Shown: positions 1-9,965 of the stretch, piece after piece | Numbering within the stretch: position 1 is the first letter of the stretch | Layout: each line of letters begins with the position of its first letter | Source: Vanilla planifolia | Taxonomy: Eukaryota; Streptophyta; Magnoliopsida; Asparagales; Orchidaceae | Length of the DNA stretch: 64,000 nucleotides | Assembly (NCBI GenBank): GCA_023846275.1 | Contig: CM043871.1 | Location: 33,696,578 to 33,760,577, forward strand | Direction: 5' to 3' | Made by a program: the position numbers and the translations under genes | Notes under the pieces: generated by a model | The model's input: the letters and a program-made list of their open reading frames with translations, nothing else | Databases searched by the model: none | Told to the model about the DNA's origin: nothing

Positions 1-175
1 ACTATTCATTTCATATCTTCTTTTAGCAAGTCACTTTTGAAAGAGTAGAAATATTTGTGTTACATGTAATTAATCAAAATGAAGTTTCAAGACATAGATG
101 ATTTGTAATGGTATTGAATTTTTGTGACAGTAAAGAAAACCTGAGACAGACATCACAGTTTTTGGTATCAAAGCA
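1..175. repeat. Empty-site copy of a dispersed repeat
   Basis: This stretch matches two separated pieces further right: bases 40-110 match about 6,580-6,640, and bases 105-165 match about 7,606-7,670. In the right-hand copy the two pieces are split by about 970 bp of other sequence. The left copy therefore looks like the same repeat without the insertion. The assignment rests on reading the two stretches side by side; the repeat family is unknown. Confidence 0.6.
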
Positions 176-930
176 AGGTTTAGATAACCATGTAGGTTGA
201 TGTGAGCTAAGTAAACAGCCTTAATGAAGGGAAGTGCATGCATTGTTAGCACTAACACACCATGTTATGATGTTTAATGTTTATTATTTATTATATAGAA
301 ATTTTAGTGCAATGAATCATGTTATATATAAAAACTATTATATGACAAAATGGATCCTTAAAAAGAATAGGAACTGCCAATATCAATTGGTAACAATCCT
401 AGAAGACCAGCCCAACATTGAGAGGGATGTGGTGTTCAAGAAATAGCTGATGTGCTCATTTCAAAAAAGGAGAATATTTTAACACAACCCCAAAGACAAG
501 TAGAGGAACACCAACTAAACAAATTGGTGAAACAATTTTATAAACTGCATTAGCCTCATTTTGCCAATGCAATTAATCTAATCCAGGCTAAGAACTAGCT
601 TAAAAACATGAAGATGTTATTTTTTATATGTTATGTTCAAAAAACAATAAGGTATCACTAGCAGTAACTATGCTAAGTGAAGCAACCAAGAGTTAGTGGT
701 CAAGATAAAAGAGGCTAAAATTTGAAAACAGATCTTTTGGTAGGAATTTTGTACAACCTTCAGGGATTGGTATGTCCCATGATTAATTTGAGACAAGATG
801 TAGGAAGATTTGAACAATCTAGCACAACAAAACATGACTATGATATTATAAAAGAAAAAATTCTCTACATTGGCCAAACATGTTCATGGATTAGTTGCCA
901 CGAGGGATCAATGTTATTAAATGTTTAGGA
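176..930. other. Gene-free stretch, nothing recognised
   Basis: AT-rich sequence with only short chance ORFs on both strands. No splice-consistent coding segment was seen. It may be the degraded 5' part (leader and gag) of the Ty3/gypsy relic to its right, but no motif supports that. Confidence 0.4.
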
Positions 931-2030
931 AAGGATTAAAAAGTTCTATCAGGGATGTGATGGCTCCATTAAATTTCTCAAATTTTAGAGAGCACAACCA
1001 AGGCATAATGGAAACACATATGGACGTTGGAGAAAGGAGCCTGCAACACAATAATAGGGAGGGCACAACTATAAGAGGTAGATAACTGTTGGTTCTAGAT
1101 CTCACAAGCCTACTTCGTTAGGTAGGTTAGGAGTGGGAGGAAAACCAAGATGCAAGACCTATAAAAGGAGACATTGGTGTGCATTTTTTCACAGAAATGG
1201 CCAGTTCAAAGAAATGTGGAGGATTTGAGGGAGTTGTGAGTGATATTATATAAATACTAAGTGAATCTTTTACAACAGGTTCCAGATATGCTACACCACT
1301 GACTTGTGGCAAAGGAGGAGGAAATCATATTGCTACACCTCCATTGTAGGTGGCGCAACTACATAGAAGAAGACACTTGCATCTCCCGATATTATAACAA
1401 GCATCACATTATTTTCTGTTTGTAGATATAATTTACAATTGAACATTAGGCCTTAAAGAGCCCTTCATTATTTCCTTTACCTATGGGTGATGGTTCAAGG
1501 GTTAGTAAGTGTATTGAACTAGATGTAGAATAAGTGAAAACAATTTAAAGTCTCATCTGATTGTTATTAATAAGAAAAAACTTTATGTTCTTTTGGGTAT
1601 AGACTAGTTCATAACACATCAAGTCACCATTAATTGTTGAAAGAAGAGAATAAAGATCTATGTAATTAATGGCACTCACATTTTCAATTGGGCAAAGGCC
1701 AAAAAGTATCACTGAATTTTGCTTTGAAAGTATAGTTAGTGTAGAACTATACATGTTTTTTTGGCCTCTGAATATGTTGTTGAACAAAGGGAAGGAAAAC
1801 TACATGATGTTCCTATGGTATGAAATTATTCAGATGAATCTCCTAATGATCTACTGGAGGTATCATTTGATAAAGAAAGAGTTTAGAAACAACCTAATTT
1901 TTTATGCTGAACCCATACTAAGAGTTGATGCTTATGGAATTGCAAGGAATGAAGACTCAATTGTAACAATTATTTAAACAAGATTCATCAAACCAAGCAT
2001 CTCTTTATAGGCATTAGAGTTATATGTTAA

Positions 2031-2510
2031 GAAGAAAGATGACAACAAGCGAATGCGCATTGATTATATTCTAGTAATTGGAAGAATTTAAATCTATTGG
2101 ATTATCTCTACATAACTTCTCATAAGCCATAGTTGAGCAAACGTTTACAACAAAGGGTAGGGAGCAAATGAATTCTTGTAGATTAGTATCACCCAAAACT
2201 TCAGCTTCTTGTGTGAAAAAATATAGCTTAAGCATTCTGCACGATGTAAGAGAATTACCCACCATTTGATATAGCTTTCCAATTGTCTAAGTTATTCTCG
2301 TACTTGGTTCTCATGAATTTTGTTCACATTGTGTAGGAATTAAAGAATATTCATCATAGTTTACGTGTTACACCTTGATTCTTGTGGCAATGTTCTTTAT
2401 TCCTGGACCATTTCCCTCTAGTTTTGTGATTGTCTTTTGAGAAGTTAAATTAAATACAAAGGGGTTGTTGGGAAGAAAGATGACAACAAGTAAACGTGCA
2501 TTGATTACAA
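2031..2510 (+). repeat. Direct repeat splitting the RT domain
   Basis: About 36 bp encoding the KKDDNK...IDY segment of reverse transcriptase occurs at 2,031-2,067 and again at 2,474-2,510, at about 85-90% identity. The roughly 400 bp in between (2,068-2,473) does not fit reverse transcriptase, and the domain resumes correctly after the second copy. This reads as a segment inserted or duplicated inside the dead element; its origin is not recognised. Confidence 0.6.
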
Positions 2511-3161
2511 AGAATTGAATAAGGTTCTTATCAAGAACAAGTATTTACCATCGAAATTGATGAGTTGTTTGAACAATTACAAAAGTAGAGGTGTTTTCGA
2601 ACATAAACTTGTGTTTTAGTTATCAACTAAAAATTCGAAAGATTTTTGAAGGCTACATTTAGAATGAGGTATAGCCATTATAAACTCTTATTACTGCCTT
2701 TTGAATCGATAATAGATATAGCAATGTTTATGAATCGGATACATAAGGTTTTGAAATAGTGACTACACCGGCTTGTCATAGTCCTTATTAATGACATCTT
2801 GATCAATTCAAGAGAAGAAAAAAAAGCATGAAAGACATCTGATTTTGGTTCTACAAAGAATGAGAGTTTATCAATTGTATACAAAGTTCTCAAAGCACAT
2901 TTTTTTGGTTTAGCGTTTCTTTCTTAGAATACATGCAAAAGAGATTTCTATGAATTCTCAAAAAGTAATTACAGTTATTGAATGGCCAAGTTCAACAAAT
3001 GTTATTGAAATTAAAAGGTTTATGAGATTAAAAAGCTACTACAAAAAAATTTATCAAAGGTTTCTCATTTCTCACAAATGACAATATCTTTACAAGGCTT
3101 ACTTAGAAGACAGTCTTATCTGAATTGAATGTTGTATATAAAAAGATTTTCCAAAATCTAA

Positions 3162-4001
3162 GGGCTTATTTGGCAACAACTAGGTTTAGATTAGCTAGGG
3201 TTAGTTTAGCCTGATTATCCTTGTGTTAATGGGGCTAAAGGATAGAATACTATGTAGCTATTATTCCATATTAAATTGAGTTAGAATATTTTTATGTTTG
3301 GTTGTTATTTTTGATCAAATCGTGTTAAAATGGATTTATATTTAACAAAAAAAGATGTGCTTGTAAATTGGGTTTTAAAATTCATTTTTTTTCAAAAATT
3401 CTTTTTGAAATTCTATTTTTATTAAATATTTTTTATCAAAAATTATTTTTAATTTTTTTTTCAAAAAATCCTCAATTTCAAATACTATTTTTAGATTTAC
3501 AATATGCATAAAAAATATTATAAATTTTTATATGTAAAAAAATTAAGACAAATATTTAAATAAAAATAAAACTTGCAAAGCCACGACAACCAAACCCTCT
3601 CAAGTGTCGATGGCAACCCTGGCGTCCTTGGCTATGACAAAAGCATTGACAAGGGAGGCTTCCCTCAAGTTTGTCATTGTGTACAGGGTCTATTGCCCTG
3701 TTATCGATGGTAACGATGGCGACTGCTTTAATACCGACATGCTCACCATATTTGAAGTTTCTATCGAGGATGGCATCAATGTCCTCTCCATCTCCCTCAA
3801 TGGGAGAGAAGAAACACTCAAGTTCCGCCACCTAAAAGAATTGCTTAACATAGGAGGTAGGTTGAGTTAGGATTAATAGGGATAAATAATCACACTGAGT
3901 TAACTTTTCAATTAACCTAGTTTGGTGTTAAATGCTATTTGACACTTGAGTTAAGGTTTAAGTTACTTAATCCCCTTAACCAAACACTACCAAACGATAG
4001 C
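3162..4001. mobile_element. PIF/Harbinger-like (Tourist-type) non-autonomous DNA transposon
   Basis: This 840-bp block interrupts Ty3/gypsy pol between codons that are adjacent in the family (FQNLK before, LKGELVS after). It is flanked by TAA at 3,159-3,161 and TAA at 4,002-4,004, the 3-bp TWA-type duplication of PIF/Harbinger elements. The left end begins GGGCTTATTTGG; the reverse complement of the right end begins GCTATCGTTTGG, so the terminal inverted repeats are imperfect but recognisable. No transposase is encoded. The interior holds a fragment of a host subtilase exon (separate entry), so this is a Pack-type gene-carrying element. A hAT element is less likely because no 8-bp duplication is seen. 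Confidence 0.7.
3570..3810 (+). pseudogene. Captured subtilisin-like protease (subtilase) exon fragment
   Basis: The plus strand translates to a run resembling the catalytic-domain segment of plant subtilases. VYRVYCP corresponds to the family's VYKVCWP, CFNTDMLTIFE to CFDADILAAFD, and DGINVLSISLNG to DGVDVLSVSLGG. The segment just upstream, which should read AKGGSP, is preserved only in another frame (DKGGFPQ), so there is a frameshift near 3,665. It is a fragment without catalytic Ser or His motifs, no start of its own, and no flanking exons. It is markedly GC-richer than its surroundings, as expected for a coding exon carried by a transposon. It is a dead fragment, not a gene. Confidence 0.65.
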
Positions 4002-4480
4002 TAAAAGGAGAACTAGTTTCCATACTAGCTCTAACTTTACCTTAAAATAATACTAAATTTTAGGTTTACAATGATGAAAGCTTACAAGGACTAGGCTATG
4101 TGTTTATACAAAAGGGTAAGGTAATTGCTTATGCTTTCACACAATTAAAATCATATGAAAAGAACTATTTAATATGTGATCTAGAGTTGATTTTGATTGT
4201 ATTTGTATTAAGATTATGGATGGTTAAAGACAAATTTATACAAACCAACAAAGCTTGAAGTATATATTTATCTAGAAAAAGTTGAATCTAAAATAGAGAA
4301 GAAAGTTGGACATGATCAAAGATTATTAACTACAGATAATTTATCATTAGGTAAAGCAAATGTGGTAGCATAAGCTTTGAGTAGGCAAGCTAGTTTGCAT
4401 AACTCAATTTCTACTATAGAAGAAGTTCAATTGAATATAAAAATAGTTTAATTGCAATTGAATGCAATATCCTCATAAAA

Positions 4481-5145
4481 AAGGAACTTTTTCTAGTTAG
4501 TAATAGTAAGAGATTGATTGTAAACACTTAAAGAATCTCAAGATAAAGATGAAGATGTTAGACCCAAGAGCCCATGGATGCTCAAAGATGTTTTACTAAT
4601 AACAACCAATTGAATCATGTATTAATTATTTTATTGAAAACAACCAACTGAGTAATGTATTAATTAGTCATCTAATTGATTATAACTAAACAAGGTAAGT
4701 AATAAAAAAAGAATACTTGGCAATCTAGCAAGGAGACAGCTATAAGAAGTTAGTCATATCAAAGGTAGAAAAAATAAAAGCTTTCAAATACATTAATAAA
4801 GTATATAAAAAATCATTTAACAAAGGGATTAGTGGTTAGTTATTGTGCAATCAGTTGGAAAGAGGATTGGGAAAAAATTCTCACAACCCATCATTGAGTA
4901 GAAGGATATTCATGTGTGAGAAAAGATTGAATAAGAGGATCGATCTAAGAAAGATAAACATGAAAGAATCTAATTTCCAAGTTAAGGTTAGCATTTTCCC
5001 TTTTTGGTTTTGATTAGTTTTGTTTTAAAAAATTTCAAAGAGAATATTCCCTAAGGAAGAACATGTAGAAGGTTTATATAATGTTAATTTAAATTTTGGA
5101 TGAATAAAAATCAAAGAAATAGCAATTGTATATAGAAAACCTGTA
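4481..5145. other. Gene-free stretch with a small duplication
   Basis: No coding signal. It probably contains the decayed integrase end of the Ty3/gypsy relic, although no motif remains. A diverged 38-bp direct duplication is visible at 4,601-4,628 and 4,639-4,666, both carrying AACAACCAA and TGTATTAATTA. Confidence 0.4.
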
Positions 5146-5147
5146 GC

Positions 5148-6180
5148 TCAAAGTCTATCAAACTCCAATCGAACGATCAGATGGTCCCATGGGGCCTTAG
5201 AGAAGAACAATTTTGTTGAACATTCATCTAACAATCCGACAACTATTTGATGGATGGTTGAACAATCTAATGGACGGTCAGACTGATCGACAGAGTGGTT
5301 GAAATATGAGTAGTGAGCATCAGATGATTTGATAGATAGTTGCACTTCGATAAGAAATTGGTGGAAGATCAACTGAGCATCAAATATGTGTCGAATGACA
5401 CAATATGAGGGATCAAGAAATCCAATAACACTAATAGATGGTTCAACAATGAGAAACTGGTTAAGTATGTCAAGTTACATTAAACTTCAAGAGAACAACC
5501 AATATAATAGAATATAAGAATTATAAATAAATGATAACATAATATAAGTTTTATGTAAAATTATAAGAAGAAAAGATAGAGAAAAAGAAATAAGTGTTCT
5601 AATCTTCAACAATCAGGTAGGCATGTTGCACAGTGTATTATATGCATATGACATTATAAAATGCTAAATAATTGGTGATTTAGCATTGTACTATATATTG
5701 TTCTTGTACATATTACATATGTATTAAATTATCTAAATGTGATTATAATGAGTTACGAGTACAAGAATGATAATGTCATATGCAAAGAAAAATAATATGG
5801 TCTTGAGTAGTAATGGTGCCACAATGAGGTGAGATACAACCTTCAATATTGATGATGTCATAATAGGATAAATTATAGTCTTGAGTAATAATGAAGTCAC
5901 AATGGATGAGATATAATCTTTAAATTGTGATAATGCCATGATAGAAAAAGATATAGCCTTGAGTAGTGTTGATGTCACAAGAAGATTAGATTTATCCCTA
6001 GGTGGTGATGATGTCACAATGAGGGGTGATATGAGCTACAAATGATGATGATGTCACAAAGAGGTAGGATACGAACCTTGATTTATAATATTATTATGAT
6101 AAAATGTACATAATTTAGAGCAAAATTAATACCATGATGAGATATGACAGTTTGGGTGATGCTAATGTCATAAAAAGTGT
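5148..6180. repeat. 1-kb dispersed repeat, copy 1
   Basis: Copy 1 of a repeat that recurs at about 6,640-7,607 in the same orientation. Shared landmarks in the same order are the ATTAAACTTCAAGAG block (5,478 and 6,898), AAATGCTAAATAATTGG (5,659 and 7,074), AGATAATGTCATATG-like sequence and a closing 39-bp minisatellite. The front part is rich in GATGG and CAAACAATC motifs, reminiscent of LTR sequence, but no LTR ends were found. It is moderately diverged from copy 2. Confidence 0.7.
5793..6085. repeat. 39-bp minisatellite, array 1
   Basis: Degenerate tandem repeats whose core GATGATGTCA begins at 5,812, 5,851, 5,890, 5,929, 5,968, 6,007 and 6,047: a period of 39 bp held almost exactly despite base changes. 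Because 39 is divisible by three, a chance ORF stays open across the array on the minus strand. That ORF is not a gene. Confidence 0.85.
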
Positions 6181-6560
6181 GAAAAAAATAAACATTAAAC
6201 CAAAGAAAAGTGAAAGATGATATGGTTATTAAACCATAAATACAATGTTATAATATGTAGTTAATTTTTATTTATGCACCTATTTTATATATCATGTTTT
6301 TTTACTTTAATGTCACATATTATATTATTATATAGCCCACTAAACATTTTATGTTAGCTCAACAAGTATTTATTAACATGTGCATATGAAAATGACACAT
6401 CACAAAAATCATAAAGAATAGCATAAAGAGGATATATTTTTAATAAGCATATTAGTATTTAAACTTATTTAATTGTAATAAGACAATGACATAATAAAAT
6501 AAAATAAGACATGCGGTGAACATAATTGGTCTATGATAAACCTATAACTCATGCATATTA
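6181..6560. other. Gene-free spacer
   Basis: AT-rich sequence between the two 1-kb repeats. No coding signal, RNA gene or clear repeat was recognised. Confidence 0.4.
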
Positions 6561-6639
6561 TTATTCAATTTCTTTCTATTTTGAAAAGAGTAAAAATATT
6601 TGTGTTGCATGAAATTAATTAACATAAAGTTTTAATATG

Positions 6640-7607
6640 ATTCATTGAACGGTCTGATAGCCATCTGATGAATGGTCAAATAATCCTATGAGGACAATCG
6701 AATGGTCTAACAAAACAGTTGAGATCTGGGTTGTGAGTGTCGGACGATCTAATAGATGGTCAAACAATTCAATGGGAATTGGGAAAAGATTAGACCAAGC
6801 ATTACGCATATAGAATGACCCAATAAGAGGGAATAGGTGGTCCAATGGCTCCAACAGACAGTTCGATAGTGAGAAGTTGGTTAGGCATATGGAATTCTAT
6901 TAAACTTCAAGAGATCAATAAATATAATAAAGCATACGAATTATAACTATTAACATAATATAAGCTCTATGTAAAATTATAAGAGGAGAAGAGAAAGAGG
7001 AATAAATTACTCTAAATCTCTAATAATCTAGTAAGCATCTTGCTCAATTTTTTATGCATATATGGCATGATGAAATGCTAAATAATTGGTGATTTAGTAT
7101 TATTATTATTATATATATATATGCTTGTGTATATTACCTGTATATTAAATTATTTAAATATGATCCTACGATGAGTTAAGAGTACATGAAAGATAATGTC
7201 ATATGTGAACAAAAATAATGACTTTAAATGGTTATGAAGTTACAATAGGATGAAATATAACATTCAGTGGTGTGGTGATGATGTCATGATAGAGTGAGAT
7301 ATAACCTTGAGTCTTGATAATATCACGATGAGATGAGATATAACGTTGAGTGGTGATGATGTTATGATAGGATAAGATATAGCTTTAAGTGATGTTGATG
7401 ACAAGAGATGAGAGATATCCCTAAAAGGTCATGCCACAAAGAAGGAAGATATAAGATTTAAATGATAATGATGTCACAAGATAGTATAATACAAGCTTTA
7501 AGCAATGATAATACCATGATAAGGTGTACATAACTTAGAGTAATATTGATATCACAAATGGGATGTGACATGACCTGAATAATGTTGATGTCACAAAAGG
7601 TATGACA
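6640..7607. repeat. 1-kb dispersed repeat, copy 2, inserted in another repeat
   Basis: Second copy of the repeat at 5,148-6,180. Its flanks (6,580-6,640 and 7,606-7,670) are contiguous in the related sequence at 1-175, so this copy looks like a discrete insertion of about 970 bp. It ends in a second 39-bp minisatellite. No transposase or reverse-transcriptase motif is present. Confidence 0.65.
7228..7430. repeat. 39-bp minisatellite, array 2
   Basis: Cores resembling GATGATGTCA begin at 7,277, 7,316, 7,355 and 7,394, again exactly 39 bp apart. An earlier diverged unit at 7,233 is offset by 44 bp. This is the paralogue of the array at 5,793-6,085. Confidence 0.8.
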
Positions 7608-7679
7608 ATAGTTTGTAATTGTATTAAATTTCTGTGACACTTGAGGAAAACAAAAGCCAGCCATCACAAAGTGACTATT

Positions 7680-8452
7680 AGAATATAATTCATGTACTTG
7701 AGCATAAAAGAAGAGTAGAGAACAGATAGAGTACAATTGCATCAAAGGATTTATGCAAAAAATCTCTCTTAGTACTGTAAAGGCTTGTTGTTGTTGTAAA
7801 TGAGCCAAAAATGTTGTTACAGATCTAAGCAATATATACACCACAATCCTTGATCCTTAAAAAATAAAATAACAAAAAAAGAAGGCTGATAAAAAGGATT
7901 TGTTTACATTTTGATATTTCAATTAATGGGCAATAACTGAGAATTGGAAATGACCTTTCAACAATCAACTAAACTTTTCACACTTAAAATAAGAAATGCT
8001 CTTATACAGCACAAAATGTAAAAAAGGAGGGTGGTGAAAATAGCAATATACCAATTATCATGTAGAGCCAGTCAAATGTGATTAGATTTACTAATCCATG
8101 CTGAGAACAAATCAAATCCTCAGCCGTTTCTAGACTTTACATTTTGCTATTGTGAAGTAATAAAAGAGAAAAGAACAACCATGATTATTTGTTCCTCAAA
8201 GAGACATACAAAATGAAACCATGTATGCAATAAAAATCATAACAATGGGATAGTTCAGCAACCTTTGCACATAGATCAACCTCAGCAACAAGAAATATTT
8301 CTTCTATGAACATTGTTAAGTTTCACTTATTTAAACCATCCCATTGAACAACACTCAGTTCAGCGATATAACTGCTAAACCTAAAACATCAAATTAAACG
8401 AAAACGTGCATATGTTTGAAGAAATAATCTACACAGAACTCAAGAGAAGTAC
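7680..8452 (-). other. ERO1 intron (partial), no feature recognised
   Basis: Sequence downstream of the ERO1 donor site at 8,452-8,451 on the minus strand. It holds no exon-like segment of ERO1 or any other protein. The intron probably continues through the repeats to the left. Confidence 0.5.
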
Positions 8453-8831
8453 CTTGAAATACCGGAAGAAGGGCGTGATGACCAAATCCTGTAGTATAGG
8501 ATGCAGCACCTCCGCATTGAGAGAATCCACAGTTTCATAACCACACGCGCAGTCCTCAACAATTCCCGTGTACTTCCTCGAGTCCTGAAAGTCCAAGTTC
8601 CCCAATTCCTTGTAATTAATAGCACAAAAAATCGACGCAACGAAAGCAAATCAACGGAACTCCAGATCAACGCACCATCAAATCGCATGCCTTCTTGCTA
8701 ATTGGGAAGATCGACGATCGCCTTGGGACCACCGCCACGAGGGCCAAGGCAACGACAGCCGCCGCCAACCAACCAAAACGACGCCAACTCTCGCCATTGT
8801 AAGAACTGCCGCTGAGGCCCCTATTGCCCAT
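8453..8831 (-). CDS. ERO1: ER oxidoreductin-1 (ERO1), first two coding exons, 3' partial
   Basis: ERO1 is the flavoenzyme of the endoplasmic reticulum that reoxidises protein disulfide isomerase and passes electrons to oxygen. Coding exon 1 is 8,676-8,831 (52 codons): a short hydrophilic start, then one membrane/signal-anchor segment (GWLAAAVVALALVAVV, residues about 20-35). Coding exon 2 ends at 8,453 before GTACTT and encodes the conserved N-terminal ERO1 block: KYTGIVEDCACGYETVDSL, then EVLHP and TPFFRYFK. Its acceptor is ambiguous: AG at 8,610-8,609 (exon from 8,608) or the better pyrimidine-rich AG at 8,586-8,585 (exon from 8,584); both keep frame. The start at 8,831 is the only in-frame ATG, and the frame is closed upstream. 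The catalytic and FAD-binding exons were not found between 1 and 8,450; they probably lie off the left edge, or the gene is broken. Confidence 0.85.
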
Positions 8832-9110
8832 CCCTTTTGCTGCCCCGCTGGTTTCAATGTCTCCAATGGACCTCGAGATATCGAGAGGAATACCCCAGTT
8901 TGGTGTTCGAGGAACATGGTACGGGGAAGATGGGAGGAAACGATGAGGACGATTGATCTCGTCAACAAAGTATCATCAGTCAAATATTAAATGCGCCAGT
9001 TGGAACCCCCAAAATAAAAAATGGCTATTTTTTTTTTATTATTTTTATTAAAACATTACACATTTTACATTTTTATGTTTAACTTATCCATGATCTCTGC
9101 AAATCAAATA
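8832..9110. promoter_or_regulatory. ERO1 5' flank and probable 5' UTR/promoter
   Basis: A GC-richer stretch directly upstream of the ERO1 start on the minus strand, likely the 5' UTR, followed by AT-rich sequence. No TATA box could be assigned with confidence. Confidence 0.35.
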
Positions 9111-9850
9111 TGAGATTTGTCTTTAGTTAGACATCATCTAATAAAATTCTGATAACTACGAAACTTTGACAAATAAAAAAAACATTACAAAATATTATTT
9201 CTTAAATATAATATATAAACTTATATAATAATAAAATCACTGCAAATAAAAATATAATAACAAAAAAAATCGCCACATTCAAGAAAATAATATTCATATC
9301 AATCTATTAAAAAAATAATAAAATTAGGTCAAAAAACAACTTCAAATACACGTTTCTCTTAGATAAGACCTAATCCTTGACTTAACCTTCAATCTTCTTC
9401 CACAAACAACATCAAAACATTAATGACATCTTTACTATCAACAAAGATAAACAAGTTCATAAAATTTGTGTTTGTTTACACATTATTGTGATGATCAAAT
9501 AACAATGAAACTTTAACAACTAAAAAAACAAATAATTTTTTCAAACACTTATTCTTGAACATAATATATAAACAAAGCAAATAATTAACATAAATTATTA
9601 TTTTTACATAACATAATAATCATGAAACAACTATAAATAATAATAATATAGCAATCAAAAGAAATTCAACACAACAATATTCATATCAATTAAGTCAAAT
9701 TAAAATCACAAACATGTCCATATGAATCAATCATTTTTGTAGATGAGACCTAATCATCGACTTAAACCCTTCATCTTCTTCCCAAGTACGATGTAGAAAA
9801 CATTAATGTCATCTCTACAACTGAGAAAAATCAAGTCATAGCATGACCCT
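9110..9850. repeat. About 380-bp diverged tandem duplication
   Basis: Two neighbouring copies of an AT-rich unit, roughly 9,110-9,470 and 9,490-9,850. Paired landmarks are GACCTAATC at 9,366 and 9,746 (380 bp apart), ATAATATATAAAC after a CTTAAAT/CTTGAAC stretch, ATTCATATCAAT near 9,292 and near 9,680, and CATTAATG(A/T)CATCT near the end of each copy. It fills the space between the ERO1 promoter and the 3' end of the START gene. Confidence 0.65.
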
Positions 9851-9965
9851 TCACTTAAGTAAACTACAACACTGTCCTAGAAAAAGAGAAGCAGATCCAG
9901 TTCACAATTAACAAAAAATTAAAAAAAATATTTACTACACAATCATTTTTTTTTTTTTGAAATAT

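Larger units (their letters stand above)
940..4480 (+). mobile_element. Degenerate Ty3/gypsy gag-pol relic, plus strand
   Basis: Frame-broken remains of a Ty3/gypsy retrotransposon in the expected order. Around 1,140-1,230 there is a decayed Cys/His-rich gag zinc-knuckle-like stretch. At 1,780-2,065 lies the start of reverse transcriptase, with the conserved run up to VKKKD and IDY. At 2,475-2,560 IDYKELNKV is recognisable, and at 2,930-3,060 the thumb region (VIEWPSSTNVIEIKRFM). After an interruption, RNase H appears at 4,060-4,250 (GLGYVFIQKGKVIAYAFTQL), followed by the linker motif GKANVVA-ALSRQ near 4,345-4,390. Many stops and frameshifts make it non-functional. Two rearrangements are visible: an inserted element at 3,162-4,001 and a duplication bracketing 2,068-2,473. 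LTRs were not identified. Confidence 0.85.

Noticed and set aside
5733..6017. 94-codon minus-strand ORF
   Set aside because: Produced by the 39-bp minisatellite, whose period is a multiple of three.
8678..8983. 101-codon ORF on the minus strand over ERO1 exon 1
   Set aside because: It is in another frame; the ERO1 frame carries the membrane anchor and joins by phase-0 splicing to the conserved exon.
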